A stretch of DNA of 64,000 nt from SIG440 sp045586925 (GCA_045586925.1 JAZNBG010000002.1:1-64000); one strand, 5' to 3'. Numbered from the stretch's first letter, positions 1-8,200 are shown. Numbers and translations: made by a program. The notes: generated by a model not told the origin, from the sequence alone.

Positions 1-334
1 CGTGTGTATGTTTGAACTCCGATTTGACGGAGAAAAAACTGAGCAAATTATAAATTTTTGTTAGAAAAATGTTAGAAATGGCTAGAAAAACCGCTAGATA
101 AGGGTGTAAAAACAAGGTTTGAACCTCGCTTAAACCCGCATCGTTAAGCCATTTGTAGGGGTACAGTTACAGTGTAACCGAGGGGATTTCGAGTCATGTC
201 CGTAATGTCCTGTTGCGCTGACCGAAATTTTATGTTCGCATAGCGCTCGTAAATGTCCCACTTCGATACTGCTCCATATGTGTCAAATTTTGAAATATAT
301 GTATGAGGAGGAGTAAGCCTCCTTGCTTTATGAC
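1..334. other. Intergenic start of window, no gene recognised
   Basis: I see no convincing coding region here. A short perfect stem (AGGAGG 306-311 with CCTCCT 318-323) lies just downstream of mreB on the minus strand. It could be a weak terminator, but no T-run follows it in that direction. Confidence 0.4.
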
Positions 335-1348
335 CTAATCATTAAAACGCTTGGTGGGGTTGTAGCTCTGGAGGATAGAGATATTATCGAGAGCTTTTCC
401 TGTGCCAAGAGCAACGCAAGACTCAGCATCATCAGCAACAATTGTACGGATGCCGGTTTCAGATTCGATAAGCTTGTCCATTCCATAAACCAAAGCACCA
501 CCACCGGTGAGGATAATACCACGGCCACTGATATCAGCAACCAATTCCGGAGGAGTTTTCTCGAGAACAGCCTTAACAGCTTCGATAATTGAGGAAGCTG
601 GCTCGGACAGAGCATCAAGAATTTCCAAAGAAGAGATTGTAACCGTCTTAGGAAGACCGGAAACAAGGCTTCTTCCGCGAACGTCCATAGTGAGATTTTC
701 GTCACGCTTGTATACGCAACCGATATTGATTTTCAATTCCTCGGCGGTTCTTTCGCCGATGAGAATATTGTACTTTTTCCTGATATATCTAACAATAGAC
801 TCATTGAATTTGTCGCCTGCAACCTTGATTGACTGGCTGGTAACAATGCCACCCAAAGATATAACCGCAACGTCAGACGTACCGCCGCCCATATCAACAA
901 TCATAGAACCGTAAGGCTGAGAGATGTCAATACCAACACCGATTGCAGCAGCCAAAGGCTCCTCAATAAGATGAACCTTGCTTGCCCCCGCCTGAATACC
1001 CGCGTCAATAACGGCACGCTCTTCAACTTCAGTAACGCCGCTGGGCACACAAATAATTACGCGTGGTTTAAAGATACTGCGTTTGGTAACTTTTTGAAGG
1101 AAATATTTAATCATTCTCTCGGTGGTGTTATAGTCGGAGATAACGCCGTCACGAAGGGGACGGATTGCAACAATATTGCCGGGAGTTCTGCCAAGCATAC
1201 GCTGTGCTTCCTCGCCAACGGCATAAAGTTTGTTTGAGTGTTTATCTACAGCAACAACAGAAGGCTCTTTGGCAACAATACCCTTACCTTTAATGTAAAC
1301 CAAAACCGAAGCTGTGCCCAAATCTATACCAATATCCTGTCCGAACAT
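335..1348 (-). CDS. mreB: Rod shape-determining protein MreB/Mbl
   Basis: Bacterial actin that assembles under the membrane and guides lateral peptidoglycan synthesis. The N-terminal phosphate-1 motif reads DIGIDLGTA, the phosphate-2 motif DMGGGTSD lies mid-protein, and the adenosine motif LTGGGAL lies near residue 280. The length of 337 aa is normal for MreB/Mbl. I chose the ATG at 1348, 5 nt after GGTGA; a GTG three codons upstream overlaps that Shine-Dalgarno. MreB and Mbl paralogues cannot be separated with certainty by eye; the C-terminal half resembles MreB slightly more. No mreC or mreD is adjacent, so this looks like a monocistronic paralogue. Confidence 0.93.
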   Translation of the reverse strand: MFGQDIGIDLGTASVLVYIKGKGIVAKEPSVVAVDKHSNKLYAVGEEAQRMLGRTPGNIVAIRPLRDGVISDYNTTERMIKYFLQKVTKRSIFKPRVIICVPSGVTEVEERAVIDAGIQAGASKVHLIEEPLAAAIGVGIDISQPYGSMIVDMGGGTSDVAVISLGGIVTSQSIKVAGDKFNESIVRYIRKKYNILIGERTAEELKINIGCVYKRDENLTMDVRGRSLVSGLPKTVTISSLEILDALSEPASSIIEAVKAVLEKTPPELVADISGRGIILTGGGALVYGMDKLIESETGIRTIVADDAESCVALGTGKALDNISILQSYNPTKRFND

Positions 1349-1412
1349 TTCTATCACCTTACCTTGAAAAATTTATCAAATAATCAGTCAAAAAGTCATC
1401 TATATCTTATAT

Positions 1413-1441
1413 ATCATATACTATTTCAAAGAAAATGTCAA
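1413..1441 (-). promoter_or_regulatory. mreB promoter
   Basis: On the minus strand, TTGACA (1436-1441) and TATGAT (1413-1418) are separated by 17 bp, about 65 bp upstream of the mreB start. A 10-bp inverted repeat (ATTGACAAAT 1500-1509, ATTTGTCAAT 1551-1560) lies further upstream. Confidence 0.65.
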
Positions 1442-1639
1442 TATCAAACGGAATAAAATCCCTGTATGTTAAGTCAGAAATATATATTGATATGCGAAAA
1501 TTGACAAATGGTGTCGCAACGCTTGTATTTACTTTGCGAAAGTGCCTATAATTTGTCAATAAATAACTTTTACATTGATATATTTTTAACAAAAATCAGT
1601 TTTATTATTATAAAATTGTAAAAAATTATTAAAACACTC

Positions 1640-1669
1640 TTGTAAAAGTATGTCGTTTTGTGTTAAAAT
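1640..1669 (+). promoter_or_regulatory. Promoter of the IscU-like/GGGtGRT operon
   Basis: TTGTAA (1640-1645) and TAAAAT (1664-1669) with an 18-bp spacer. The leader holds two small tandem hairpins, GCCTG/CAGGC (1711-1725) and GGGC/GCCC (1728-1740), just before the ribosome site. They match no riboswitch class I know. Confidence 0.5.
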
Positions 1670-1758
1670 AACATCAAATGAATTTTTTCAAAAGAAAAAG
1701 AAAAATAAATGCCTGACAAACAGGCGTGGGCGCACAGCCCAAGGGAAAGGAGAAAAAA

Positions 1759-2451
1759 ATGATTTATTCTTCAGAAGTAGAAAGAATGTGCGTTGTTAAA
1801 AAAGGCGCAAATCACGGTCCCGCACCCATACCGGAAGAAGGAAAATGGGTAAAGTCAAAGGAAGTTACTGATATCTCAGGTCTTACACACGGTGTTGGCT
1901 GGTGTGCTCCGCAGCAGGGTGCCTGCAAGCTTACTCTTAACGTAAAAGACGGTATCATTCAGGAAGCGCTTGTTGAAACTCTCGGTTGCTCGGGTATGAC
2001 ACATTCAGCTGCTATGGCATCTGAAATTCTTCCCGGCAAGACAATTCTTGAAGCACTCAACACAGACCTTGTTTGTGATGCTATCAACACAGCAATGCGT
2101 GAACTCTTCCTTCAGATTGTTTACGGAAGAACACAGACAGCTTTCTCAGAAGGCGGTCTTCCTATCGGTGCAGGGCTTGAAGACTTGGGTAAGGGCCTCA
2201 GAAGCCAGGTTGGTACAATGTACGGAACACTTTCAAAGGGTTCAAGATACCTTGAAATGGCAGAGGGTTATGTTACAAAAATTGCTCTTGATGCAGATGA
2301 CGAAATCATCGGTTATGAATTTGTTCATGTTGGCAAGATGATGGATATGATTAAGGGCGGTATGGACGCAAACGAAGCTATGAAAAAGGCTATGGGTACA
2401 TACGGCAGAGTTCAGGATGCAGTCAAGATGATTGACCCCAGACACGAATAA
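1759..2451 (+). CDS. Iron-sulfur cluster scaffold (IscU/NifU-N-like), GGGtGRT partner
   Basis: A 230-aa protein related to IscU/NifU N-terminal scaffolds. Three candidate cluster-ligand cysteines are visible: Cys49 and Cys56 (WCAPQQGAC) and Cys77 (LGCSGMTHS). The start is the ATG at 1759 behind AAAGGAG; an in-frame upstream ATG at 1726 falls inside the leader hairpin and lacks a ribosome site. The next gene follows after 14 bp and encodes the GGGtGRT protein, the usual neighbour of this scaffold variant in clostridia. The scaffold assignment rests on family resemblance; which client receives the cluster is unknown. Confidence 0.85.
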   Translation: MIYSSEVERMCVVKKGANHGPAPIPEEGKWVKSKEVTDISGLTHGVGWCAPQQGACKLTLNVKDGIIQEALVETLGCSGMTHSAAMASEILPGKTILEALNTDLVCDAINTAMRELFLQIVYGRTQTAFSEGGLPIGAGLEDLGKGLRSQVGTMYGTLSKGSRYLEMAEGYVTKIALDADDEIIGYEFVHVGKMMDMIKGGMDANEAMKKAMGTYGRVQDAVKMIDPRHE

Positions 2452-2465
2452 GGAGGTATAGGATA

Positions 2466-3467
2466 ATGGCTTTATTTGAAAGTTATGAAAGAAGAATTGA
2501 TACTATAAACAAAGTTCTGAATGCAAACGGCATTGCATCTATTGATGAAGCAAAGGCTATCTGCGACGAAAAGGGCATTGATCCTTACGCAATTGTTAAG
2601 GGTATTCAGCCCATCGCTTTTGAAAATGCAGGTTGGGCATATGTTGTTGGTGCAGCTCTTGCAATCAAGAGAGGCGTAAAGACCGCTGCAGAAGCTGCAA
2701 AGGTTATCGGCGAAGGTCTTCAGGCTTTCTGTATTCCCGGCTCTGTTGCTGATGACAGAAAGGTTGGTCTTGGCCACGGAAATCTGGGCGCAATGCTCCT
2801 CAGCGAAGATACAAAGTGCTTTGCATTCCTCGCAGGACACGAATCTTTTGCAGCAGCAGAGGGTGCTATCGGTATTGCACGTAGTGCAAACAAAGTTCGC
2901 AAAGAACCCCTCCGTGTAATCCTTAACGGTCTTGGTAAGGATGCAGCACTTATTATTTCAAGAATTAACGGCTTTACTTATGTACAGACAGAATTTGATT
3001 ATGCAACAGGCGAAGTTAAGATTGTTCGCGAAAAGGCATATTCAGATGGCGAACGCTCAAAGGTTCGTTGCTACGGCTCTGACGATGTTCGTGAAGGCGT
3101 TGCAATTATGCACCTTGAGGGTGTTGATGTATCTATCACAGGTAACTCAACCAACCCCACACGTTTCCAGCATCCCGTTGCAGGTACATACAAGAAGGAA
3201 TGTATCGAACAGGGCAAGAAGTACTTCTCAGTTGCATCAGGCGGCGGTACAGGCCGTACACTTCATCCCGATAATATGGCTGCAGGTCCTGCATCATACG
3301 GTATGACAGATACAATGGGCCGTATGCACAGTGATGCTCAGTTTGCAGGTTCTTCATCAGTGCCCGCCCATGTTGAAATGATGGGCCTCCTCGGCGCAGG
3401 TAACAACCCCATGGTTGGTATGACTGTTGCAGTTGCAGTTGCTATTGAAGAAGCTATGAGCAAATAA
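2466..3467 (+). CDS. GGGtGRT family protein
   Basis: A 333-aa member of the family named after its conserved motif, seen here as GGGTGRT at residues 259-265 and followed by a conserved LHPDNMAAGP stretch. AGGAGG precedes the ATG. The biochemical role is not established in the literature I know; constant pairing with an IscU-like scaffold suggests an Fe-S or metal-dependent function. Codon use is that of a highly expressed gene. A hairpin array begins at its stop codon. Confidence 0.88.
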   Translation: MALFESYERRIDTINKVLNANGIASIDEAKAICDEKGIDPYAIVKGIQPIAFENAGWAYVVGAALAIKRGVKTAAEAAKVIGEGLQAFCIPGSVADDRKVGLGHGNLGAMLLSEDTKCFAFLAGHESFAAAEGAIGIARSANKVRKEPLRVILNGLGKDAALIISRINGFTYVQTEFDYATGEVKIVREKAYSDGERSKVRCYGSDDVREGVAIMHLEGVDVSITGNSTNPTRFQHPVAGTYKKECIEQGKKYFSVASGGGTGRTLHPDNMAAGPASYGMTDTMGRMHSDAQFAGSSSVPAHVEMMGLLGAGNNPMVGMTVAVAVAIEEAMSK

Positions 3468-3686
3468 ATTGTATGCAATTTATTTGCAATGAAATTTGCC
3501 TATGGCAAATGAAATTCGTCTTAAGACGATTGAAATTCGCTGATGCGATTGAAATGCACCGCAGGGCTTTGCCTTGCGGTGCGTGATTTTTAAAGGGCAA
3601 ATTTTATTTCATTTGTGAGCGTATGCGAACATATTTCAAGACAAAGCTTCGCTTTGTCATTTCAAGCACGGAGTGCATTTCATTCA
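3466..3686. repeat. Mirror-symmetric array of short hairpins
   Basis: About 220 bp made of small palindromes separated by a constant hexamer. In the left half the spacer reads TGAAAT: ATTTGCC/GGCAAAT (3494-3510), TCGTCTT/AAGACGA (3516-3529), TCGC/GCGA (3537-3548), then a long stem GCACCGCA/TGCGGTGC (3556-3582). In the right half the spacer is the complement ATTTCA, between GACAAAGC/GCTTTGTC and GCAC/GTGC. The spacers of the two halves can pair, so the array is a palindrome of palindromes. It ends at the ribosome site of the four-helix-bundle gene. Confidence 0.8.
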
Positions 3687-3697
3687 GGAGGGATAAA

Positions 3698-4042
3698 ATG
3701 ACAAATAATATACTTGTAGATTTATCAATGGATTTTTCTGTGGAGATAGTTAGCTTATGTGATTCGATTAAAGGGAAATCGGTTCTTACAAATCAAATAC
3801 TCAGAAGCGGCACAAGTATTGGCGCAAATATTCACGAAGCGAATTATGCACACAGTAGAGCTGATTTTATCTCAAAAATGCAGATTGCCCTCAAAGAATG
3901 TTATGAAACAGAATACTGGCTTAAACTTTTTGAGAAAACCAATATTGTTGAAGAAGAAAAATATAATAAGTTGAGAAATGATTGCGGAAAAATCAGAAAA
4001 ATTCTTATTTCATCAATAAATACTGCGAAAACAAATGCTTAA
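3698..4042 (+). CDS. Four-helix bundle protein (23S rRNA IVP / Avd-like family)
   Basis: A 114-aa helical protein of the four-helix-bundle family first known from 23S rRNA intervening sequences and related to Avd of diversity-generating retroelements. Family hallmarks are visible: LRSGTSIGANIHEANYA in the first half and ECYETEYWL in the middle. The start is the ATG at 3698 behind AGGAGG; an upstream in-frame start lies inside the hairpin array. No reverse transcriptase and no template/variable repeats are nearby, so it is not part of a retroelement here. The cellular role of free-standing members is unknown; a nucleic-acid-binding role is plausible from relatives. Confidence 0.8.
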   Translation: MTNNILVDLSMDFSVEIVSLCDSIKGKSVLTNQILRSGTSIGANIHEANYAHSRADFISKMQIALKECYETEYWLKLFEKTNIVEEEKYNKLRNDCGKIRKILISSINTAKTNA

Positions 4043-4074
4043 ATAGATAAAATTTAAGTCAGACAATAACCAAC

Positions 4075-4107
4075 AAAACCCTTGCAATGAAAATTGCAAG
4101 GGTTTTT
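4075..4107 (+). terminator. Intrinsic terminator after the four-helix bundle gene
   Basis: A 14-bp perfect stem (4075-4088 with 4093-4106), loop GAAA, followed by a T-run. A second hairpin AGGACAC/GTGTCCT (4137-4159) followed by eight Ts lies just downstream and overlaps the end of the opposing xre gene. Confidence 0.9.
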
Positions 4108-4156
4108 GCTGTCTTAATTGATTTCTCTCAATGTGAGGACACCTTTATGATGTGTC

Positions 4157-4360
4157 CTATTTTTTTTCTCGTTCTACCAAATAATCAAGTGAAACATTAT
4201 AATATTCGGCAAGTTTTATGGCTGCCCAAAGGGGCAACTCTCTTTCTCCTCGTTCATAGCGCTGATAAACAGTTAGTTGCATGTTTAATAACGAGGCTAT
4301 TTCTTTCTGTGTTTTATCATTATCTTCTCTCAAGTCGCGAACTCTTCGGTAAATATACAT
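4157..4360 (-). CDS. XRE-family repressor (67 aa)
   Basis: A minimal Cro/CI-type helix-turn-helix protein: residues 6-60 hold the helix pattern (TQKEIASLL - LTVYQRYERGER - LAEYYNVSLDYLV). The ATG follows AGGTGAT. It is divergent from the secreted protease operon, and the shared intergenic region holds two perfect operator-like palindromes. I infer that it represses the protease operon and perhaps itself. A paralogue with the same arrangement lies at 7593-7811. Confidence 0.85.
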   Translation of the reverse strand: MYIYRRVRDLREDNDKTQKEIASLLNMQLTVYQRYERGERELPLWAAIKLAEYYNVSLDYLVEREKK

Positions 4361-4407
4361 TTAACATCACCTGTAAAGCAGTTATATTTGCAATTATTTT
4401 ATATTAT

Positions 4408-4451
4408 AACACCATATGGTGTTGACAAATAACACCGCACGGTGTTATAAT
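4408..4451 (+). promoter_or_regulatory. Double operator overlapping the protease promoter
   Basis: The promoter is TTGACA (4422-4427), an 18-bp spacer and TATAAT (4446-4451). Palindrome 1 (AACACC-N4-GGTGTT, 4408-4423) overlaps the -35 box; palindrome 2 (AACACC-N4-GGTGTT, 4431-4446) fills the spacer and touches the -10 box. Occupancy would block RNA polymerase. Confidence 0.85.
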
Positions 4452-4537
4452 ACAGAAGGAATATTATGTTAAGATATTGAATATTTTAACAAGATATGGT
4501 ACAATTAAGAAAATCTTCTAAGGGAGGACAGATATTA

Positions 4538-5644
4538 ATGAAGCATATTCGAATGATTGCCGTAATCATGGTAGTTTTTATGAATTTGGGTTATACGGTT
4601 TTTGCCCAGAATGATGTAAAGATATATGTTAATGGGATGCGGTTCAATCAGGAAGTTATTATGAGTAACGACAGAACATATATTCCGGTGCGTGCAGTAA
4701 GTGAAGCTTTGGGCGCAAATGTTAGCTGGGATGAAAAATCAAACAGTGTTTACGTTTCTTTTACAGAAGACGATGCTATTGCCAAACTGGTTGAAGATAT
4801 TAGTCCAAGTGTTGTTACTATCGTGGGTAACTATGATAAGAATGGTGATACATATAAATATAACAACCCCACTGTTCACGGAAGCGGAGTTATATACAAA
4901 AGCAACGGATACATTATTACCAATGCACATGTTGTGGAGGATATAAAGAATCTGACGGTTGTTCTTAATGATGGAACGTGCCTGCCGGGGAGGACACTTT
5001 ACTCTGACGAAAAAACCGACCTTGCAGTTGTAAAGATTGATAAGCTTGGATTAAAACCTGTCGCGATGGCGGATGAAAAAACTATCTTGTCGGGGAAAAC
5101 TGCAATAGCAGTAGGCACACCAATATCGCTGTCTATGAGAAACACCGTTACAAAAGGAATTGTCAGCGGATGTGATGTTCCGATTCCGGGGTCATATTAT
5201 AAATTGCTTCAGACAGATGCAGCAATAAATCCGGGAAACAGCGGGGGAGCATTGATAAATGCAAAAGGAGAGCTTATAGGAATAAATTCTTCAAAGTTTG
5301 TGAGCCCGGATATAGATAATATTGGTTTTGCTATCCCGGTTGGAACGGTAAAGTTTGCTATCCAACAGTTTGAAAAATATGGGTATATTCTCCGCCCCAA
5401 TATGGATTTTGTTTTGGAGGAATCCTGGGAAGCAAAAATAGGATTACCCACAACAAAGGGATTAACGGTTAAAGATTCAGCGGGCTCAGGGCTTGTTGAC
5501 GGAGATGTGATAACCGCTGTAAACGGGGTGCCGGTGCATAGTATCGCAGATTGGAACGAGGCAATAAAAGACACATATAACGGCACTGCGCTTAATGTTA
5601 AATACATACGTAATGGCGTAACTGTTGAAAAAAATATAAAATAA
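4538..5644 (+). CDS. Secreted DegP/HtrA-like serine protease with copper amine oxidase-N stalk domain and PDZ
   Basis: Order of parts: signal peptide (residues 1-23), a copper-amine-oxidase-N type domain (about 27-75), a trypsin-like S1C protease domain with catalytic His131 (TNAHVV), Asp161 (KTDLAVV) and Ser235 (NPGNSGGAL), and a C-terminal PDZ-like domain (about 310-365). It should act outside the membrane in protein quality control. The start is the ATG at 4538 behind GGAGG (10-nt spacing); an ATG 42 bp upstream has no ribosome site and would spoil the signal peptide. It is transcribed from the XRE-controlled promoter together with the next surface protein. HtrA proteins usually lack the N-terminal stalk domain. 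Confidence 0.9.
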   Translation: MKHIRMIAVIMVVFMNLGYTVFAQNDVKIYVNGMRFNQEVIMSNDRTYIPVRAVSEALGANVSWDEKSNSVYVSFTEDDAIAKLVEDISPSVVTIVGNYDKNGDTYKYNNPTVHGSGVIYKSNGYIITNAHVVEDIKNLTVVLNDGTCLPGRTLYSDEKTDLAVVKIDKLGLKPVAMADEKTILSGKTAIAVGTPISLSMRNTVTKGIVSGCDVPIPGSYYKLLQTDAAINPGNSGGALINAKGELIGINSSKFVSPDIDNIGFAIPVGTVKFAIQQFEKYGYILRPNMDFVLEESWEAKIGLPTTKGLTVKDSAGSGLVDGDVITAVNGVPVHSIADWNEAIKDTYNGTALNVKYIRNGVTVEKNIK

Positions 5645-5662
5645 AGAGAGGTATATGATATT

Positions 5663-7534
5663 ATGAAAAGATTACTGGTTTTATTGATGGCTTTAGTGTT
5701 AACTCTTACAGCATTTATGAATGTTGCAGTATACGCAGAAGACAGCAGAGTTGAAATTGATTTTTGTGTAGGAGATGAAACTCTTAAAATAAACGGCGAA
5801 GCCGTTAAGGTTGAAAAGCCTTATGTTGTAGGCGAAGGTGTTACCCTTGTTCCTGTCAGAGTTATTACCGAGGCGTTTGGTGCAAAGGTTGACTGGATAA
5901 ATGAAACACAAACTGTAAAGCTTACATATCCTGATGTAAATATTGTTCTTCAAATCGACAACCCTGTTGCAGAGATTAACGGCAGAGCAGAAACCTTGCT
6001 TGCAGCACCGGAGCTGACAGGTGGCTCAACGATGGTTCCGCTGAGGTTCATATCCGAAAACTTTGGCGCAGACGTTTCTTATGATAATGAAACAGAGAGA
6101 ATTACTGTTGTCAAAGAGACATCAGTTGATACAGAAATAACCATTAATGGTACAGTTGATAGCAAGTATGTCGGAGACAGCTATTATGGCTGGTCTATGG
6201 AAAATCCTGCTGTTATGCAAATGACGGAAAGATATTTTGACGGAACGTATACTTGTTTTCTATATGACGAAGATAACGGCATTAAAATTTCTATTAATGT
6301 TTTAAGCGAGGATTATGATTTCGATAAAAGCTTTTCCGAGTGGAGAGACGTGTTCAAGTCATCTACTCTTGTAAAGGCGGATAAAGATACGCAAAAAAAG
6401 ATAATGCATCTGCAAGGAAAAGACAAGCAGGGCATTTTGGATGTTTATGAGATTGTAACAGATAGATATGTATATGTAGTATCAGGACATTTTGAAAATG
6501 AAGAAACCGATTGGAAGACTGAAGGTCTGAAACTGATGGAAACCTTCAAGGCGTCTTTTGACGGCAATGACATATATGATTTGTCAAATGCCAAAAACGG
6601 TGTTCGCAAATTTGAGTCGGACGAAATGAAACTGTCGTTTAATGTGCCCGAGAATTACCTCATGTTGTCTGATGAAGAAGCTGAAAACAATTTTGTATTC
6701 ATCAGTGGTGATGCAGAAGATGATTATTCCAGAATAAGCATGGATATATATTCCAAGAGTAGCGTAGATGGTGCAGAGGCTTTGGCGAATAAAGATTTTA
6801 ACCGAAATAAACAGTATTGCAACGAAGAGATTACCAAATTTGATAGCAACGTATCGCAGAATACATATGCTAACATTAGTACATATGAGTATAATTATGA
6901 AATTGATGCTACAACATACAGCGAATGTGACAGAGATGTATTTTTTGAAATAGGCGACTATGTTTATAATATTCATATAAGTGTAATGTTACCTAATGCC
7001 GACCCAGAAGCTTTTGTTGACAATATTCTTAATAGTATAAAGGCAGAAAAACTGAATTCTTCAACAGTAGGCGAAATTCTTCATAATTATGATATAAAAG
7101 AGGGAATGTCCGTTTCTGAAAAGTTGAATAAGTGCAAAATGACAATACCCAATGATTACGAAGAAATTCAGGCATCAAAAACAGCTGTTATATACAGCAA
7201 CGGAAGTGTTGTTTTGTGTGGACAGATACTGATGGACAAGGAATATACATACAGCGCAATTAAGAATTTGGCAAAAACTTATGAGAATGCCCAAAGAAAA
7301 ACAGAGGGATATTCTATTATCCAGTCGGCCACAGATGTAACCCTTGGTAAAAACAAATTTGCAAAAATGGCATACAAAGGAACCGAGGATAAAGTGACAG
7401 GATATATTGAAACATATTTTACAGTATCAGATGGAGCAGCATATATTTTTGAAATATCCTATAGTGAGCTTGCGTATTCCGAATTTGCAAGAAATCAGGT
7501 AAAAGAAATTATAGCTTCAGTTGTTTTTAAATAA
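5663..7534 (+). CDS. Secreted copper amine oxidase-N domain protein
   Basis: A 623-aa protein with a clear signal peptide (residues 1-25, cleavage near VYA/ED) followed by two copper-amine-oxidase-N type repeats (about 30-155; both hold VPxRxxxExxGAxVxxxxE patterns). The remaining ~450 residues carry three or so similar beta-rich modules that I cannot name. The domain name is historical; in clostridia such modules are usually cell-surface stalks, and no amine oxidase catalytic domain is present. It lies 18 bp after the protease gene and shares its XRE-controlled promoter, so it may be a substrate or partner of the protease. Confidence 0.75.
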   Translation: MKRLLVLLMALVLTLTAFMNVAVYAEDSRVEIDFCVGDETLKINGEAVKVEKPYVVGEGVTLVPVRVITEAFGAKVDWINETQTVKLTYPDVNIVLQIDNPVAEINGRAETLLAAPELTGGSTMVPLRFISENFGADVSYDNETERITVVKETSVDTEITINGTVDSKYVGDSYYGWSMENPAVMQMTERYFDGTYTCFLYDEDNGIKISINVLSEDYDFDKSFSEWRDVFKSSTLVKADKDTQKKIMHLQGKDKQGILDVYEIVTDRYVYVVSGHFENEETDWKTEGLKLMETFKASFDGNDIYDLSNAKNGVRKFESDEMKLSFNVPENYLMLSDEEAENNFVFISGDAEDDYSRISMDIYSKSSVDGAEALANKDFNRNKQYCNEEITKFDSNVSQNTYANISTYEYNYEIDATTYSECDRDVFFEIGDYVYNIHISVMLPNADPEAFVDNILNSIKAEKLNSSTVGEILHNYDIKEGMSVSEKLNKCKMTIPNDYEEIQASKTAVIYSNGSVVLCGQILMDKEYTYSAIKNLAKTYENAQRKTEGYSIIQSATDVTLGKNKFAKMAYKGTEDKVTGYIETYFTVSDGAAYIFEISYSELAYSEFARNQVKEIIASVVFK

Positions 7535-7553
7535 TAGTGAGCCTATTGAAAGG

Positions 7554-7583
7554 AAAAACCGGTGGCATTTGCCGCCGGTTTTT
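7554..7583 (+). terminator. Intrinsic terminator after the surface protein
   Basis: Stem AAACCGGTGGC/GCCGCCGGTTT with loop ATTT and T-run. The flanking A-run makes it likely to work for the convergent xre gene too. Confidence 0.88.
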
Positions 7584-7592
7584 ATGTTAAAA

Positions 7593-7811
7593 TTAAATTT
7601 TAGCCGGATTGTCTGTAAGACCCAGAATGTAGTCAGTTGAAACTTTATAGAATTGCGACAATGTCATAAGATGATGTATCGGAATTTGATTCAGCCCATT
7701 TTCGTAACGAGAGTAAACTTGTTGTGTGGTATTAAGAATGTCAGCTATATCTTTTTGTTTTAGGTCGTTGTCCTCGCGTAACTCTCGAAGTCTTTCATAA
7801 CATAGTTTCAT
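7593..7811 (-). CDS. XRE-family repressor (72 aa)
   Basis: A single helix-turn-helix domain protein: LKQKDIADIL, then TTQQVYSRYENG, then LSQFYKVSTDYILGL. I chose the ATG at 7811, preceded by GGGTGAT; an upstream GTG lies inside the operator. It is a clear paralogue of the 4157-4360 repressor and is also divergent from a gene under a double-operator promoter. Likely an autoregulated repressor of the 77-aa protein gene. Confidence 0.85.
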   Translation of the reverse strand: MKLCYERLRELREDNDLKQKDIADILNTTQQVYSRYENGLNQIPIHHLMTLSQFYKVSTDYILGLTDNPAKI

Positions 7812-7836
7812 TTTTATCACCCAAAAAAATATTACC

Positions 7837-7884
7837 ACACACCTAAAGTGGTGTGTTGACTATACGCCATATCTGGTGTATAAT
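7837..7884 (+). promoter_or_regulatory. Double operator overlapping promoter of the 77-aa gene
   Basis: Promoter TTGACT (7856-7861), 17-bp spacer, TATAAT (7879-7884). Palindrome 1 is ACACACC-N6-GGTGTGT (7837-7856) and abuts the -35 box; palindrome 2 is ATACGCC-N6-GGTGTAT (7862-7881), one mismatch, and fills the spacer. The half-sites match those at 4408-4446 but are spaced by 6 instead of 4. Confidence 0.8.
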
Positions 7885-7917
7885 GTAATTGTTGACAAAA
7901 ATAGAAAGGGTTATAAA

Positions 7918-8151
7918 ATGAAAATTAAAACAGAACTTATTAAAAGTTATATTGCAGAAATTACATGCAGAGGAATAACAGATTTTGACATTAATGCAGA
8001 TAAAATTGCAGACACAACAGCTATAAAGGTGCTTGGTGAAATACAGCAGGTTTTGCAAAACACTGAACTGGATGATTTTGAAAAAATAGAGGAAATTGTT
8101 CTGGTATTTGAAAGGTTTAACCTTGATGCAGGCGCCTGTCACGATTTTTAA
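7918..8151 (+). CDS. Small hypothetical protein under XRE control
   Basis: A 77-aa acidic, helix-forming protein that I do not recognise. The ATG at 7918 follows GAAAGGG; an in-frame GTG at 7876 lies inside the -10 region and cannot be the start. It stands alone between its repressor-controlled promoter and a terminator, so repressor and target form a two-gene unit. No membrane segment or cysteine motif is evident. Confidence 0.65.
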   Translation: MKIKTELIKSYIAEITCRGITDFDINADKIADTTAIKVLGEIQQVLQNTELDDFEKIEEIVLVFERFNLDAGACHDF

Positions 8152-8162
8152 AGATTACAAAA

Positions 8163-8200
8163 AAGACGCATATCCCATAAAGAATAGCGTCTTGTTTTTA
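8163..8200 (+). terminator. Intrinsic terminator
   Basis: AAGACGC (8163-8169) pairs with GCGTCTT (8187-8193), followed by GTTTTT. It lies between convergent genes. Confidence 0.7.

Noticed and set aside
1500..1560. Second inverton (10-bp repeat ATTGACAAAT/ATTTGTCAAT) near mreB
   Set aside because: Arms are short, no recombinase is nearby and the enclosed 41 bp hold no promoter pair.
3466..3686. CRISPR array
   Set aside because: Units are short palindromes with a 6-nt common spacer and different stems; there is no constant 24-37 bp repeat, no regular period and no cas gene.
3698..4042. Diversity-generating retroelement (Avd-like protein)
   Set aside because: No reverse transcriptase and no template/variable repeat pair in the surroundings.
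4087..4425. Plus-strand 112-codon open frame
   Set aside because: It is antisense to the xre repressor, overlaps its terminator and operator, and lacks a ribosome site; the repressor on the minus strand explains the region.
7876..7917. Upstream GTG start for the 77-aa gene
   Set aside because: The codon lies inside the -10 box and operator, so it would not be in the transcript.
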